Shown piece by piece: positions 7,971 through 16,728 of a stretch of DNA of 64,000 nucleotides. The DNA is from Opitutaceae bacterium TAV5. GTDB taxonomy: Bacteria > Verrucomicrobiota > Verrucomicrobiia > Opitutales > Opitutaceae. Where the stretch lies: assembly GCA_000242935.3 (NCBI GenBank), contig CP007053.1:7115001-7179000 (forward strand). The letters are read 5' to 3'. Position 1 is the stretch's first letter, and each line of letters begins with the position of its first letter. The notes beneath the pieces were generated by a model. The model was given only the letters and a program-made list of their open reading frames with translations, did not search any database and had not been told where the DNA came from. Both the position numbers and the translations under genes were made by a program.

Positions 7971-10888
7971 CCTTTCACCCTTCCGCCCGCTGGATCTGGG
8001 ACGACTCCGATCCCGGAAAAATCGAGCAATACGATCTGCTCGCCCGTCGCGAATTTCGCGTCGGACCCGCCCTCCTCCAAAAAATCCGGACATCCGGCGA
8101 CGCCCGCCTGCGCATCACCGCCGAGTCGTATTATCAGGTCTGGCTCAATGACCGCGTGCTTGGTCACGGTCCGGCCAAGTCGCCGGAAGGCGAGCGGTTT
8201 GTGGATACCTTTGATCTCTCGCCGTCCGATCTGCTGCGCGAGGGCGACAACCGCCTGGGAGTGCTCGTCCACGCCCTCGGCGTCGGCACCATGAACGCCT
8301 GCCCGGACGGAGCCGGGCTGATTTTCCAGATCGAGCTGCCCGACGGGAGCGTCATCCCCAGCGATCCTGCGACCCTTGTGCAACGCGACCCGCAACGCCT
8401 CAAGCGCACCGTCCGGAGGTGGATGATGCCCTGTATCGAGGATGTGGATGCGAATGCAGAAGTGGCATGGGCTTCCAGCCCATGTTCGGGAGGTGACGAA
8501 AAATCTTCGCATGGCGAACTGGCGGTGCGTCCCTCATCCATCCAGTCACACGGGCTGGAAGCCCGTGCCACTTCCTGGCGTCCCGCCACCCTTGTGGATC
8601 ATCGCGCCAGGCTCCTGCCCCGCCCCGTGCCGCTCCCCTCCCGCACGCCGATCTCGCCCAATCGTGTCATCGCCTGCGACGACGTGCAGTTCCCCAACTT
8701 TTCCTGCACATTCCGGATAAAACCCTACCTCGTGAACGAGCAGGAGCAGGGCCGCTGCAACCTCTTTCAACAGCCCGCACTCATCGTCACCGACCTGATC
8801 TCGGAGTGCGACCAGGAAATCGAACTCGTGCCGACCGCCGGCCAGGTCATCTGGTTTTTCCACGACAAAAAACTTGTCCACAGTTCCGGCTGGGGACGGT
8901 GGCCCGGCGACCCGACCCCGAAAACGCTGCGTCTGCACCAGGGAGCCAATCGCCTCGTCGGCGTGCATGTGGAACGCGATCATTTCCAGTATGCCAATCT
9001 GGCGGCCTTTGCACCCCATCCGGTGTATCCGGAAAACCCGTTCGGGAAAGGCGGCTTTCAAGTCCTCCTCGCGGATGAACGCCCGCTGCTATCCGATGAC
9101 GAACGCGAGCTTTCTCCCGCCGCGCAGGAACTCATGGCACATGGCCCCTATCCGGACATGGACCCGCAGCATACGCTGACTGACGCCAATCCCCAGGATC
9201 TCGTCGCCAACGCCAGGCGGACAAGTGGCGCGGGCGTCCCGCCCGCTTCCCCGACCGCCTCGTTATTTACCCTTCCCCCTTCCCGATGCCCGGGCTCGGC
9301 TGTCCGCCTCATCGTCGATCTCGGAGCGATCCACAACGGATGGCTTGCTTTCTCCGCCTTCGGCAAGGCCGGCGACACCCTCATCTTTTCGTTCTTCGAA
9401 TCCCTCGCGCCCGGCGCGCCCCTCCGCATCGTCTGGCCCGGCCCCCTCAACAACGCCATCCGTTACCGCCTGCGCGACGGCTGGCAGCATTTTGAAAGCT
9501 TTTTCGCTTACGGCGTCCGCTACATCGGCGTCCATCACCAAGGAGACGCTCCCGTAGAAATTCGTGATCTTCGCATCCTTTCCGCCCACTGCGGCAACCT
9601 TCCCGCCGCCTCCATCCGCACGGGCGATGTCGCGCTCGACGCCATCCATGCCCTCTGCGAACAGACTCTGTACGCCGCCACCGACGACACGCTCACCGAC
9701 TGTCCCACCTACGAGGCCGTCAACTGGAACTTCGACAACCGCCTCGGCACCCTCGCCGACTTCACCACTTTCCGCAATCTGCCGGTTCTGCGGAATACCA
9801 TCGAGCACTACACCCGCGACCCGCTTTATCCCGGCCTTGTGCGTTCACATGCTCCCAGCACCTGGGAGAATCGCATTCCCGTTTTCAGCTTCCACTGGAT
9901 CCTCCTCTGTCGCGATTACCACTGGCACACCGCCGACCGCGCCTTTGTCGGGCGCGTGTTCCCCCAGGTCGCCCGCGGCCTCGAGGAGGCTCTCGGCATG
10001 ATCGACCCTGCCCTCGGTCTCCTCCGCTGGCGTGATCCTCACGATGGCTGGCACCTCGCCGACTGGGCGCAAGGTCGCGACGACAAGCACGATGTCGTCT
10101 CCGCCGAACAGGCCCTTCTCCTCGGTGCGCTCGAGGCCGGCGAATACCTCGCGGAGGAAATGCTGAAGACTGATAAGCTGAAATCTGAAATTCTCCAGAC
10201 CTGCATCACTCATTGGCAGGCCGCGCGTGCCAGCCTCTGTAGCGCTATTGACCGTCATCTCTGGTCTTCCGACCGCGACGCCTATGCCGACAGCCTCCAT
10301 GCGGACGGCACGCTTTCGCCCGTCAGCAGCCAGGTCAGCAACGCCGCGCTCGCCCTTCATGGCGCAGGCTCCCCCGAATGGCATACCCGGTTTCATCGCC
10401 GGCTCCAGACGAGGGACCCGGCGCTCCTTCCCTTCGGCAGCCCCATGGGTCTCTTCTACCTCCTCGAATTCCTCGACCGGCGGGACGACGTCGAAACCAT
10501 CTTCAAGCTCATCCGCGACAAGTGGACGCCCATGCTGGCCGCCGGCGACAGGACTGCCTGGGAACACTTCCCCGAATACTCCGGCGATCCCGACTTCCCG
10601 ACCCGCAGCCGCTGCCATCCCTTCGCCACCTGGATTCTCAAGTACTACGTCAAATACCTGCTCGGCCTCACCGCCACGGCTCCGGGGCAGCATGAATTCC
10701 GCTTCGATCCGCGCCCGCCCGCCGATCTCGACTCCTTTCAGGGTGCCCTCCCTGTCACCGATGGATGGATACGGGTGAGCTGGCGTCGCAAGGACGACGG
10801 CCGCCTCGATGCCGCCATCGAAGCTCCGCCCGGCATCACCCTCACACGATCATTCCAGCCTGTGCCGTCTGTAGTTCTTACCTCCTGA
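7967..10888 (+). CDS. Alpha-L-rhamnosidase-like glycosidase (GH78-like), cytoplasmic
   Basis: 973 residues; the ATG at 7967 overlaps the upstream stop (ATGA). No signal peptide is seen. N-terminal beta domains (WIWDDSDPG, ARREFRV, YYQVWLNDRVLGHGPAKSPE) match the ancillary domains of GH78. The (alpha/alpha)6 barrel starts near residue 570 with TDCPTYEAVNWNFDNRLG, where the family usually has DCPxREexxW; LADWAQG and the C-terminal LPVTDGWIRVSWRRKDDG follow. GH78 enzymes invert and release L-rhamnose (family knowledge). Residues 165-203 and about 420-427 are translated palindromic repeats, and residues 732-743 (KTDKLKSEIL) come from an AT-rich word repeat. The enzyme may tolerate these as surface loops; activity should not be assumed. 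Confidence 0.83.
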   Translation: MTFHPSARWIWDDSDPGKIEQYDLLARREFRVGPALLQKIRTSGDARLRITAESYYQVWLNDRVLGHGPAKSPEGERFVDTFDLSPSDLLREGDNRLGVLVHALGVGTMNACPDGAGLIFQIELPDGSVIPSDPATLVQRDPQRLKRTVRRWMMPCIEDVDANAEVAWASSPCSGGDEKSSHGELAVRPSSIQSHGLEARATSWRPATLVDHRARLLPRPVPLPSRTPISPNRVIACDDVQFPNFSCTFRIKPYLVNEQEQGRCNLFQQPALIVTDLISECDQEIELVPTAGQVIWFFHDKKLVHSSGWGRWPGDPTPKTLRLHQGANRLVGVHVERDHFQYANLAAFAPHPVYPENPFGKGGFQVLLADERPLLSDDERELSPAAQELMAHGPYPDMDPQHTLTDANPQDLVANARRTSGAGVPPASPTASLFTLPPSRCPGSAVRLIVDLGAIHNGWLAFSAFGKAGDTLIFSFFESLAPGAPLRIVWPGPLNNAIRYRLRDGWQHFESFFAYGVRYIGVHHQGDAPVEIRDLRILSAHCGNLPAASIRTGDVALDAIHALCEQTLYAATDDTLTDCPTYEAVNWNFDNRLGTLADFTTFRNLPVLRNTIEHYTRDPLYPGLVRSHAPSTWENRIPVFSFHWILLCRDYHWHTADRAFVGRVFPQVARGLEEALGMIDPALGLLRWRDPHDGWHLADWAQGRDDKHDVVSAEQALLLGALEAGEYLAEEMLKTDKLKSEILQTCITHWQAARASLCSAIDRHLWSSDRDAYADSLHADGTLSPVSSQVSNAALALHGAGSPEWHTRFHRRLQTRDPALLPFGSPMGLFYLLEFLDRRDDVETIFKLIRDKWTPMLAAGDRTAWEHFPEYSGDPDFPTRSRCHPFATWILKYYVKYLLGLTATAPGQHEFRFDPRPPADLDSFQGALPVTDGWIRVSWRRKDDGRLDAAIEAPPGITLTRSFQPVPSVVLTS
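8459..8573. repeat. GTGGCATGGGC palindromic repeat pair inserted in frame in the rhamnosidase gene
   Basis: Two 26-base arms (8459-8484 and 8548-8573) are reverse complements with two mismatches; each arm is itself a hairpin (CATGGGC-ttccag-CCCATG type). The reading frame stays open across the whole element, giving the peptides VAWASSPCSGG and HGLEARATSW. The same family occurs at about 16625, 18387-18468, 21935 and 59449-59553. Confidence 0.85.
9225..9246. repeat. Single-arm copy of the palindromic repeat inside the rhamnosidase gene
   Basis: GTGGCGCGGGC-gtc-CCGCCCGC type hairpin, in frame, read as SGAGVPPASP. It matches the arm at 21935-21957 almost exactly. Confidence 0.75.
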
Positions 10889-10903
10889 TTATTCTCAATT
10901 CCC

Positions 10904-11884
10904 ATGAACCGCTACTCCGTCATCCTCGGCAATCTCGGCAACACCTGCGACCGCTTCCTTCCCACCGGCTACAAGGACGTGCCGCCCAAGTCCGAACTGA
11001 TCCGCCAGGCCGCCGCCATCCCCGGCATCGAAGGCATCGAACTCGTCGGCACCTGGGACATCACCGAACAAAACGCCCGCGACATTCACGCCCTCCTTGC
11101 CGACGCCGGTCTCGCCTGCGTTTCCATCATCCCGGACCTGTTTTCGCAAAAACGCTGGGGACTCGGCAGCCTCTCGGCCAAATCCGCCGACACCCGCCGC
11201 CAGGCGCTCGAAGAATGCCGCGCCGTCTCCCGCATCGCCCAACAGATCGGATGCCCGCTCATCAACCTCTGGCTCGGGCAGGACGGCTACGATTATCCGC
11301 TCACCGCCGACTACCGCACCCAGCGCGCCCACCTCACCGAAAACATCCACACCGTGGCCGGCGAGTTTCCCGATCTGCGCTACGCCCTCGAATACAAGCC
11401 CAAGGAGCCGCGCAATTTTTCCTTCCACGCCCGCGCCGCCGACACGCTCCTCATGGCCAGCGAAACCGGCCTGTCCAACGTCGGTGTGTGCATCGACGTC
11501 GGCCACGCCTTCATGGCCGGCGAGAACGTGGCCGAGTCCGCCGTCCTGCTCCAGCATTACGGCGAAAAGCTGTTCCACATGCACTTCAACGACAACTACC
11601 GTTCGTGGGACGACGACATGATCGTCGGCTCCGTGCATGTTGTCGAATACCTCGAACTCCTCCACTGGCTCCGGGAGACCGGCTACGCCGGTTGGTATTC
11701 GATGGACCAATACCCTTACCGCGAGGACGGCGCCGCCGCCGTCCGTGAAAGTGTCGCCTTCCTCCGCGACCTCGAAACCCTCCTCACCGACGCCCGCCGC
11801 GCCGATCTCCGGAAACTCATCGCCGCCGGTGACGCCACCGCCACCACCCGCTACCTCCGCGAACTCCTCTTCGCCCGCTCCTGA
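10904..11884 (+). CDS. Sugar isomerase/epimerase, xylose isomerase-like TIM barrel
   Basis: 326 residues, no signal peptide, 15 bases after the rhamnosidase. The fold is the AP-endonuclease/xylose-isomerase TIM barrel. Likely metal ligands are the Glu of ALEYKPKEPR, the Asp and His of CIDVGHAF, the His of FHMHFND and the acid of SMDQYPYR. The EYKPKEPR pattern is also seen in the RhaI-type L-rhamnose isomerases, which would fit the rhamnosidase next door: L-rhamnose to L-rhamnulose. I cannot decide between rhamnose isomerase and another ketose/aldose isomerase from sequence alone, so no symbol is given. No rhamnulokinase or aldolase is present in the window. Confidence 0.8.
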   Translation: MNRYSVILGNLGNTCDRFLPTGYKDVPPKSELIRQAAAIPGIEGIELVGTWDITEQNARDIHALLADAGLACVSIIPDLFSQKRWGLGSLSAKSADTRRQALEECRAVSRIAQQIGCPLINLWLGQDGYDYPLTADYRTQRAHLTENIHTVAGEFPDLRYALEYKPKEPRNFSFHARAADTLLMASETGLSNVGVCIDVGHAFMAGENVAESAVLLQHYGEKLFHMHFNDNYRSWDDDMIVGSVHVVEYLELLHWLRETGYAGWYSMDQYPYREDGAAAVRESVAFLRDLETLLTDARRADLRKLIAAGDATATTRYLRELLFARS

Positions 11885-11989
11885 AAAAGATGAACGTGGC
11901 ACAAAGGCACCGGGTGCAGACCACGGAGGATGTGGTCATCGTGAAGGAGCGCGAAATGCCTGAAAAATCATCCGGCCTTCTTTTTGAAT

Positions 11990-12062
11990 CTTTTTGCAGC
12001 CATTCCATCCCTTCTGCCTCCGGATTGTTCTTTGTGCCTCTGTGTCTCTGTGGTTAATCTGA
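11990..12062. repeat. Word repeat of the CTTTGTGCCTCTGTGTCTC type in the gap before the SGNH gene
   Basis: The 189-base gap 11885-12073 contains a T-rich stretch ending in TTTGTGCCTCTGTGTCTCTG and GGTTAATCTG. It is unlike neighbouring coding DNA and resembles dispersed word repeats seen in gaps elsewhere here. No gene or clear promoter is seen. Confidence 0.4.
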
Positions 12063-12073
12063 AATTGCTTCCC

Positions 12074-12781
12074 ATGCACCGCTTCCACCAGCGCATCCGC
12101 GAAAAGGCCCTCGACGTCACCGCCGCCCCCGTCCTCATCGTGGCTTTCGGGGACAGCGTCACGCAAGGGGCCATGGAATACGGACGGCTCGCTCCCGACA
12201 CGGTTTACCACCGCCTCCTGCAAACCCGGCTCGAACAGCATTATCCCACGACCACCTTTTCCACGCTCAACGCCGGAGTCGGCGGCAGCAGCGCTCCGCA
12301 GGCCCTCGCCCGGCTCGACCGCGACGTCATCCGCCATCAGCCCGACCTCGTGCTCATTGCCTTTGGGCTCAACGATTCGCTCGGCGGTCCCGAAAAACTC
12401 GCCGGCTTCGAAGCCGCCCTCACGCAAACGATCGCCGCCATCCGGGAAAAAACCGAAGCCGACATCGTTCTCCTCACGCCTCCTTTCATGGCCACGCGCC
12501 GAAACCCTGCCCGTATCCATCCCCGCCATCTCGATTTCGCCGACTCCATCCTGCGCACCCAATGTGACGGCGCCCTTGCTCTCTACGCCGAAAAAATCCG
12601 CGACATCGCCCGCAACACCCGAACCCCGCTCGCCGACATCCACGCCTCCTGGACCCGTCTCCGCGACACGGGCGCCGATACCGACGACTGGCTTGGCAAC
12701 GGCCTCAACCATCCCGACATCCGTGGCCACCGCCTCGCCGCCGACCTCCTCTTCCAGACCATCCTCGCAACCGCCGTCTGA
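12074..12781 (+). CDS. SGNH/GDSL hydrolase (carbohydrate esterase-like)
   Basis: 235 residues from the ATG at 12074; the 30 extra codons upstream fall in a repeat and were left out. SGNH blocks are clear: IVAFGDSVTQGAM (nucleophile Ser), a Gly in NAGVGGSS, IAFGLNDSLGG (the GxND block), and NHPDIRGHRLAADLL with the Asp/His pair near the C-terminus. Length and motifs fit acetylesterases such as rhamnogalacturonan or xylan acetylesterase-like proteins. No signal peptide, so it probably deacetylates imported oligosaccharides. The BNR gene follows 8 bases later. Confidence 0.85.
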   Translation: MHRFHQRIREKALDVTAAPVLIVAFGDSVTQGAMEYGRLAPDTVYHRLLQTRLEQHYPTTTFSTLNAGVGGSSAPQALARLDRDVIRHQPDLVLIAFGLNDSLGGPEKLAGFEAALTQTIAAIREKTEADIVLLTPPFMATRRNPARIHPRHLDFADSILRTQCDGALALYAEKIRDIARNTRTPLADIHASWTRLRDTGADTDDWLGNGLNHPDIRGHRLAADLLFQTILATAV

Positions 12782-12789
12782 ACACGTCC

Positions 12790-13803
12790 ATGCCCGCCAC
12801 CGCCACCCATCCAACGCTGCGCGCCGAATTCATTTTCGAGACCGCGCCGACTCCTTCCTGCCACGCCTCGACCCTTGCCGAGACGCCACACGGCCTCGTC
12901 GCCGCCTGGTTTGGCGGCAAACGCGAATGTTTCCCCGACGTCGGCATCTGGCTCGCCCGCCTCGACGCCGCCACCGGCCAATGGACCGAGCCGGTCGAAG
13001 TCGCCAACGGCATCCAGCACACCACCGAAGACGGCCAGGTGCTCCGTTACGCCTGCTGGAATCCCGTCCTCTTCCAGCCCCGCCACACGCCCGGCGCGCC
13101 GCTCGTCCTCTTCTACAAGGTCGGCAAAACCCCGCAAACCTGGTGGGGCATGATGACCACGTCCGCCGATGGCGGCCACACATGGGCCTCGCACCGCCGT
13201 CTCCCCGAAGGCATTTGCGGTCCCGTCAAAAACAAACCCGTCGAACTCCCCGATGGCACCTGGCTTTGTCCCGCCAGCACCGAAGAATCCGTGACCACCG
13301 GCTGGCGCGTCCACTTCGAACGCACCGCCGACGCCGGCCGCACCTGGACCCGCACCGCGCCGGTCAATGACGGCATCGACTACGGCGCCATCCAGCCCAG
13401 CATCCTCCGTCACGACGGAGGCCGCCGCCTGCAGGCCATCGGCCGCACGCAACTCGTCAAACGCCTCTTTTCGACCGACTCGCTCGACGCCGGTCGCACC
13501 TGGAGCGAGATCGCTTTTCTCGACGTTCCCAATCCCGACTCGGGCACCGATGCCGTCACCCTGGCCGACGGCCGCCATGCCCTCATCTGCAATCCGACCG
13601 AAAGCGGACGCTCGCCCCTTTCGCTCGCCCTGTCCAGTGACGGCCTCCGCTGGACCCGGGTTCTCGACCTCGAAACCGGACCCGGCGAATACAGCTACCC
13701 CGCCATCATCCAGACCGCCGATGGCCACCTCCACATGACCTGGACGTGGAAACGCGAACGCATCAAACACGCCGCCATCGATCCCTCCGGCCTTGTCGGG
13801 TAA
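12790..13803 (+). CDS. BNR/Asp-box sialidase-like protein, cytoplasmic
   Basis: 337 residues without a signal peptide. Several Asp boxes of the S-x-D-x-G-x-T-W kind are visible: SADGGHTWAS, TADAGRTWTR and DSLDAGRTWSE, the mark of six-bladed sialidase-type propellers. The N-terminal CHASTLAETPHGLVAAWFGGKRE and the central CGPVKNKPVELPDGTWLCPAS match the BNR_2 'exo-alpha-sialidase-like' proteins common in polysaccharide clusters. The true substrate in such clusters is usually not sialic acid, so I do not assign one. It ends the cluster-1 run; the next gene is convergent 32 bases away. Confidence 0.82.
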   Translation: MPATATHPTLRAEFIFETAPTPSCHASTLAETPHGLVAAWFGGKRECFPDVGIWLARLDAATGQWTEPVEVANGIQHTTEDGQVLRYACWNPVLFQPRHTPGAPLVLFYKVGKTPQTWWGMMTTSADGGHTWASHRRLPEGICGPVKNKPVELPDGTWLCPASTEESVTTGWRVHFERTADAGRTWTRTAPVNDGIDYGAIQPSILRHDGGRRLQAIGRTQLVKRLFSTDSLDAGRTWSEIAFLDVPNPDSGTDAVTLADGRHALICNPTESGRSPLSLALSSDGLRWTRVLDLETGPGEYSYPAIIQTADGHLHMTWTWKRERIKHAAIDPSGLVG

Positions 13804-13835
13804 ATCCCTGCGGCGCCCATGCCGGCCGCCCCGTT

Positions 13836-16604
13836 TCACGTCTTCCGGAAAATCACCCTCGGCGCGGCGTCGAGCTGGCCGCGGGTGACGCCGAGCTGGT
13901 TGATCAGCCGGAGCTCGCGCCACAAATCCGCCCCCGAGATCTCGCCGCGCAGAAGCTGGCGATAACGCTCCAGCGTGCGGCGGATGTCGCCCGGCTCCTC
14001 GTGCATGAACTCCACCCGGAAATGCCGCGCCCCGAGATCGAGCATCCGGCGGGCAAACTCGGCTCCCGTCTGCGCCCGGTTGTTGTAAACGGTGTTGCGG
14101 CAACCCGCGTCGGCCCGCAACGGAAACTCCGCCCCCACGCGGTCGCGCAGGTGCACGCGGTGCTTTTCGCAGGGCCGCCCGCAATCGTGATAGTCGCGCC
14201 CCTCCGAGAGAAACGCGCAGAACACGCAATGCTCCATGTGAAACATCGGCATGTGCTGGTGCAGCGTGATGTCGAACCACGCGCCGGGCGCCGCGCCGAG
14301 CAGGGCGTCGAGCTGGTGGATATTGAGATCGTAGCTCGCGGTGACGCGCTCCAGTCCGTAACGGGAAACCAGATACTCGGCCGTCAGCGGGTTGGCGACG
14401 TTGAGCGAAAAATCGCCCCGTTTGCGGTCGCCGGCGAAATAGCGCAGGTGCTCGTGGTTGCGCACGAGGTAGCCGTCGGCCTCGCTGGAGCGCACCTGTT
14501 TGAGAATCCATTCCTCGCCCGGCTTGTGCACGCGCGGCGGGGCCACCCAGATGGAGGACGCGGAGCTTCCTCCATCCGGAGTTTCGGGTTCAGGGTCTGG
14601 AGTCCGGAGTCCGGTTGCCTGCCATTCGCGGAAACGCCGCACGGCGTCGCGGTAATATTTCGGGTTCTCGAATTCGCAGTACACCGTCCGCACGCCCTCG
14701 CAGCCGAGCACGGCGTCGAGCTGGCCGAGGCTGCGGATCACCGGAATGATCTCCGGTCCCGCCGCGACAGCCGGGACGTCGTCGGTATCCACCTTTCCAC
14801 TGCGAATCCGCCACGGCGCCTCGTCTGCCGCCGGCTCGCGCAACGTCCAGCGCAGCGGGGCGGCGCGCAGGCGTTCGAGCGCGGCGACGGCTTCGCGGCG
14901 CACGCGGTTGAGTTCGCTGATGGGCAGGATGACCGCGCCTTCGAGCCGCACGTCGAGTTCGCCGAGCGCGAAGGGCGTGCCGCCGAGACGGCCGAGCTGG
15001 TCGCGCAGCCGCTCCGCGTCGAGCGGCTGCCGGTCGGCGGCGGCGAGTGGCACGGTGGAATCCGTCCGCACCACATGCCCCGCGCCGTCGTTGACGATCA
15101 GCGTGAGCGGTGCGCCCGCGTGCCCGTGGACTTCCATCGCCACGACGCGGCGGAACCGGATTTTTTCGCCCTCGAACGTCGCCCGCAATTCGCGGTCGAG
15201 CGCCGGGTCGCCGGTTTTCCAGAGGCGGTTGCCGGCGCGCACCCGGCGAAAGTCGATGTCATCCCGCCCGAACCGCACCAGCGTCAGGCCGCCGGCCGCG
15301 CCGGGGCGGGTGCTGCCGCCTCTGCCGTCGCGCGGCGGCGATTGCGGTTCCACCTGGTAAACGCGTCCGCCTTCCTCGCCCGCCTCGGGCGTGCCGGCGT
15401 CGAAGACCACGCCGTCGCCCGGCTTGAGCGGCGCTTCCAGCCGCACGAGCACGCCGTCGGGCGCGACCAGACGCTGCACCTCGCCGAGAAACACCCCGCG
15501 TTTCGTGCCGAATCGCCCGTGCGCCAGTTCCTGGTTGTTGATCCCGCGAAACCAGCCCGTGTAAAGCCCGCGGGAAAACGCCATCTGCAATTCGTAGCGC
15601 TCCCGGCTTTCGTCGAAGGCCGCGTTTTCTGCCGCTTTCCCCGCGCCCACCTCCGCCCGCGCCGGTTCGCCGAGCACGCGGTCGAGCGCCTGCCGGTAAA
15701 CGCGGGTGATGCTCGCCACGTATTCGGGGCTCTTGAGCCGCCCCTCGATCTTGAGCGAGGCGACGCCGGCCCGCACGAGTTCCGGCAGCACGTCGAGTCC
15801 GGCGAGGTCCTGCGGACTGAGCAGGTATTTGCGGTCGCCGAGATCGACCTTCTCGCCGTCGGAAAACAGTTCGTAGGGCAACCGGCACGCCTGCGCGCAC
15901 TCGCCGCGGTTGGCCGAGCGGCCGCCGAGCGATTCGCTGGTGAGGCACTGCCCGGAGTACGCCACGCAAAGCGCCCCGTGCACGAATACCTCGAGCGGCA
16001 GCGGCGCGCCCTGGCCCGCCGCCTGCGCCGCGCGCTGCGCCTCCTGGATGCGGTCGATTTCCGCGATCGAGTTTTCGCGCGCCAGCACGACGAGGCTCGC
16101 GCCGAGTTCGCGGGCAAATGCCACGCCGGCATCGCTGGTCACCGTCATCTGCGTGGAGCCGTGGATCGGAAAATCGGGCGACAGCCGCCGGATGAGCCGG
16201 CACACGCCGATGTCCTGGACGATGGCCGCATCGACGCCCGCAGCGATGATGCCGCGCAGGTAATCGGCCGCATCGGCCAGTTCGTCGGCGAAGACGAGCG
16301 TGTTGAACGTCACATAACCGCGCACGCCCCGGCGGTGCAGAAACGCCATCAGCGCCGGCAGGTCGGCCTGCGTGAAATTTTTCGCGCGCATCCGCGCGTT
16401 GAACCGCTCCAGCCCGAAATAGATGGCGTCGGCGCCGTTCTCGACCGCCGCCCGCGCGCACTCCCAGTCGCCGGCGGGCGCGAGCAACTCCGGGCGCACC
16501 GGCAGCCGGTGGCCGGAGACAGTCGCGGGCAAGGAAGCGTCGTTGGTCAGTGACGGCATGAGCGGGCACACCATGCCCGCCCGCTCCCCGTCGGCAAGTA
16601 GCAA
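13836..16604 (-). CDS. Peptidase U32 family protein (RlhA/collagenase-like)
   Basis: Up to 922 residues; ATGs at 16604, 16574 and 16559 are all possible, and the conserved part begins at RPELLAPAGDWECARAAVENGADAIYFGL. The U32 signature lies near residues 170-260 (HGSTQMTV, LARENSIAEI, VHGALCVAYSGQCLTS, GECAQACRLPY). A C-terminal extension has a second Cys cluster (HCVFCAFLSEGRDYHDCGRPC). Family members include RlhA, needed for 23S rRNA C2501 hydroxylation, and others in ubiquinone hydroxylation; Cys clusters there bind Fe-S. Length and the C-terminal domain fit the long U32 branch. About residues 664-676 (TPDPEPETPDGG) come from a repeat-like stretch at 14576-14613. The peptidase label is historical. 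Confidence 0.85.
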   Translation of the reverse strand: MLLADGERAGMVCPLMPSLTNDASLPATVSGHRLPVRPELLAPAGDWECARAAVENGADAIYFGLERFNARMRAKNFTQADLPALMAFLHRRGVRGYVTFNTLVFADELADAADYLRGIIAAGVDAAIVQDIGVCRLIRRLSPDFPIHGSTQMTVTSDAGVAFARELGASLVVLARENSIAEIDRIQEAQRAAQAAGQGAPLPLEVFVHGALCVAYSGQCLTSESLGGRSANRGECAQACRLPYELFSDGEKVDLGDRKYLLSPQDLAGLDVLPELVRAGVASLKIEGRLKSPEYVASITRVYRQALDRVLGEPARAEVGAGKAAENAAFDESRERYELQMAFSRGLYTGWFRGINNQELAHGRFGTKRGVFLGEVQRLVAPDGVLVRLEAPLKPGDGVVFDAGTPEAGEEGGRVYQVEPQSPPRDGRGGSTRPGAAGGLTLVRFGRDDIDFRRVRAGNRLWKTGDPALDRELRATFEGEKIRFRRVVAMEVHGHAGAPLTLIVNDGAGHVVRTDSTVPLAAADRQPLDAERLRDQLGRLGGTPFALGELDVRLEGAVILPISELNRVRREAVAALERLRAAPLRWTLREPAADEAPWRIRSGKVDTDDVPAVAAGPEIIPVIRSLGQLDAVLGCEGVRTVYCEFENPKYYRDAVRRFREWQATGLRTPDPEPETPDGGSSASSIWVAPPRVHKPGEEWILKQVRSSEADGYLVRNHEHLRYFAGDRKRGDFSLNVANPLTAEYLVSRYGLERVTASYDLNIHQLDALLGAAPGAWFDITLHQHMPMFHMEHCVFCAFLSEGRDYHDCGRPCEKHRVHLRDRVGAEFPLRADAGCRNTVYNNRAQTGAEFARRMLDLGARHFRVEFMHEEPGDIRRTLERYRQLLRGEISGADLWRELRLINQLGVTRGQLDAAPRVIFRKT

Positions 16605-16624
16605 CGTGAGGTCAGGGACGGCGC

Positions 16625-16652
16625 GGAAGTGGCATGGGCATCCTGCCCATGA
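16625..16652. repeat. Palindromic repeat copy beside the left end of the insertion sequence
   Basis: AAGTGGCATGGGC-atcct-GCCCATG hairpin, the same family as inside the rhamnosidase gene. The putative left inverted repeat of the insertion sequence begins within it. Confidence 0.7.
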
Positions 16653-16728
16653 CTGGAGTTTGGCACCGACTAGTTTTCCAGGAGGAAAGGCTTGATCAAT
16701 AGTCTAGTTTTAATACTAGTTTTTTTTC

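Noticed and set aside
12790-13803. True sialidase function for the two BNR proteins
   Set aside because: Asp boxes show the fold only; there are no sialic-acid catabolic genes, and the neighbours suggest rhamnose-containing polysaccharide.
12583-14511. Long minus-strand open frame (642 codons) across the SGNH and BNR genes
   Set aside because: It is antisense to well-supported genes and rich in Arg/Gly/Ala with no domain; a high-GC shadow frame.
13746-16553. Long plus-strand open frame (935 codons) opposite the U32 gene
   Set aside because: The minus strand carries the U32 signatures; the plus frame is a His/Arg/Pro-rich shadow.
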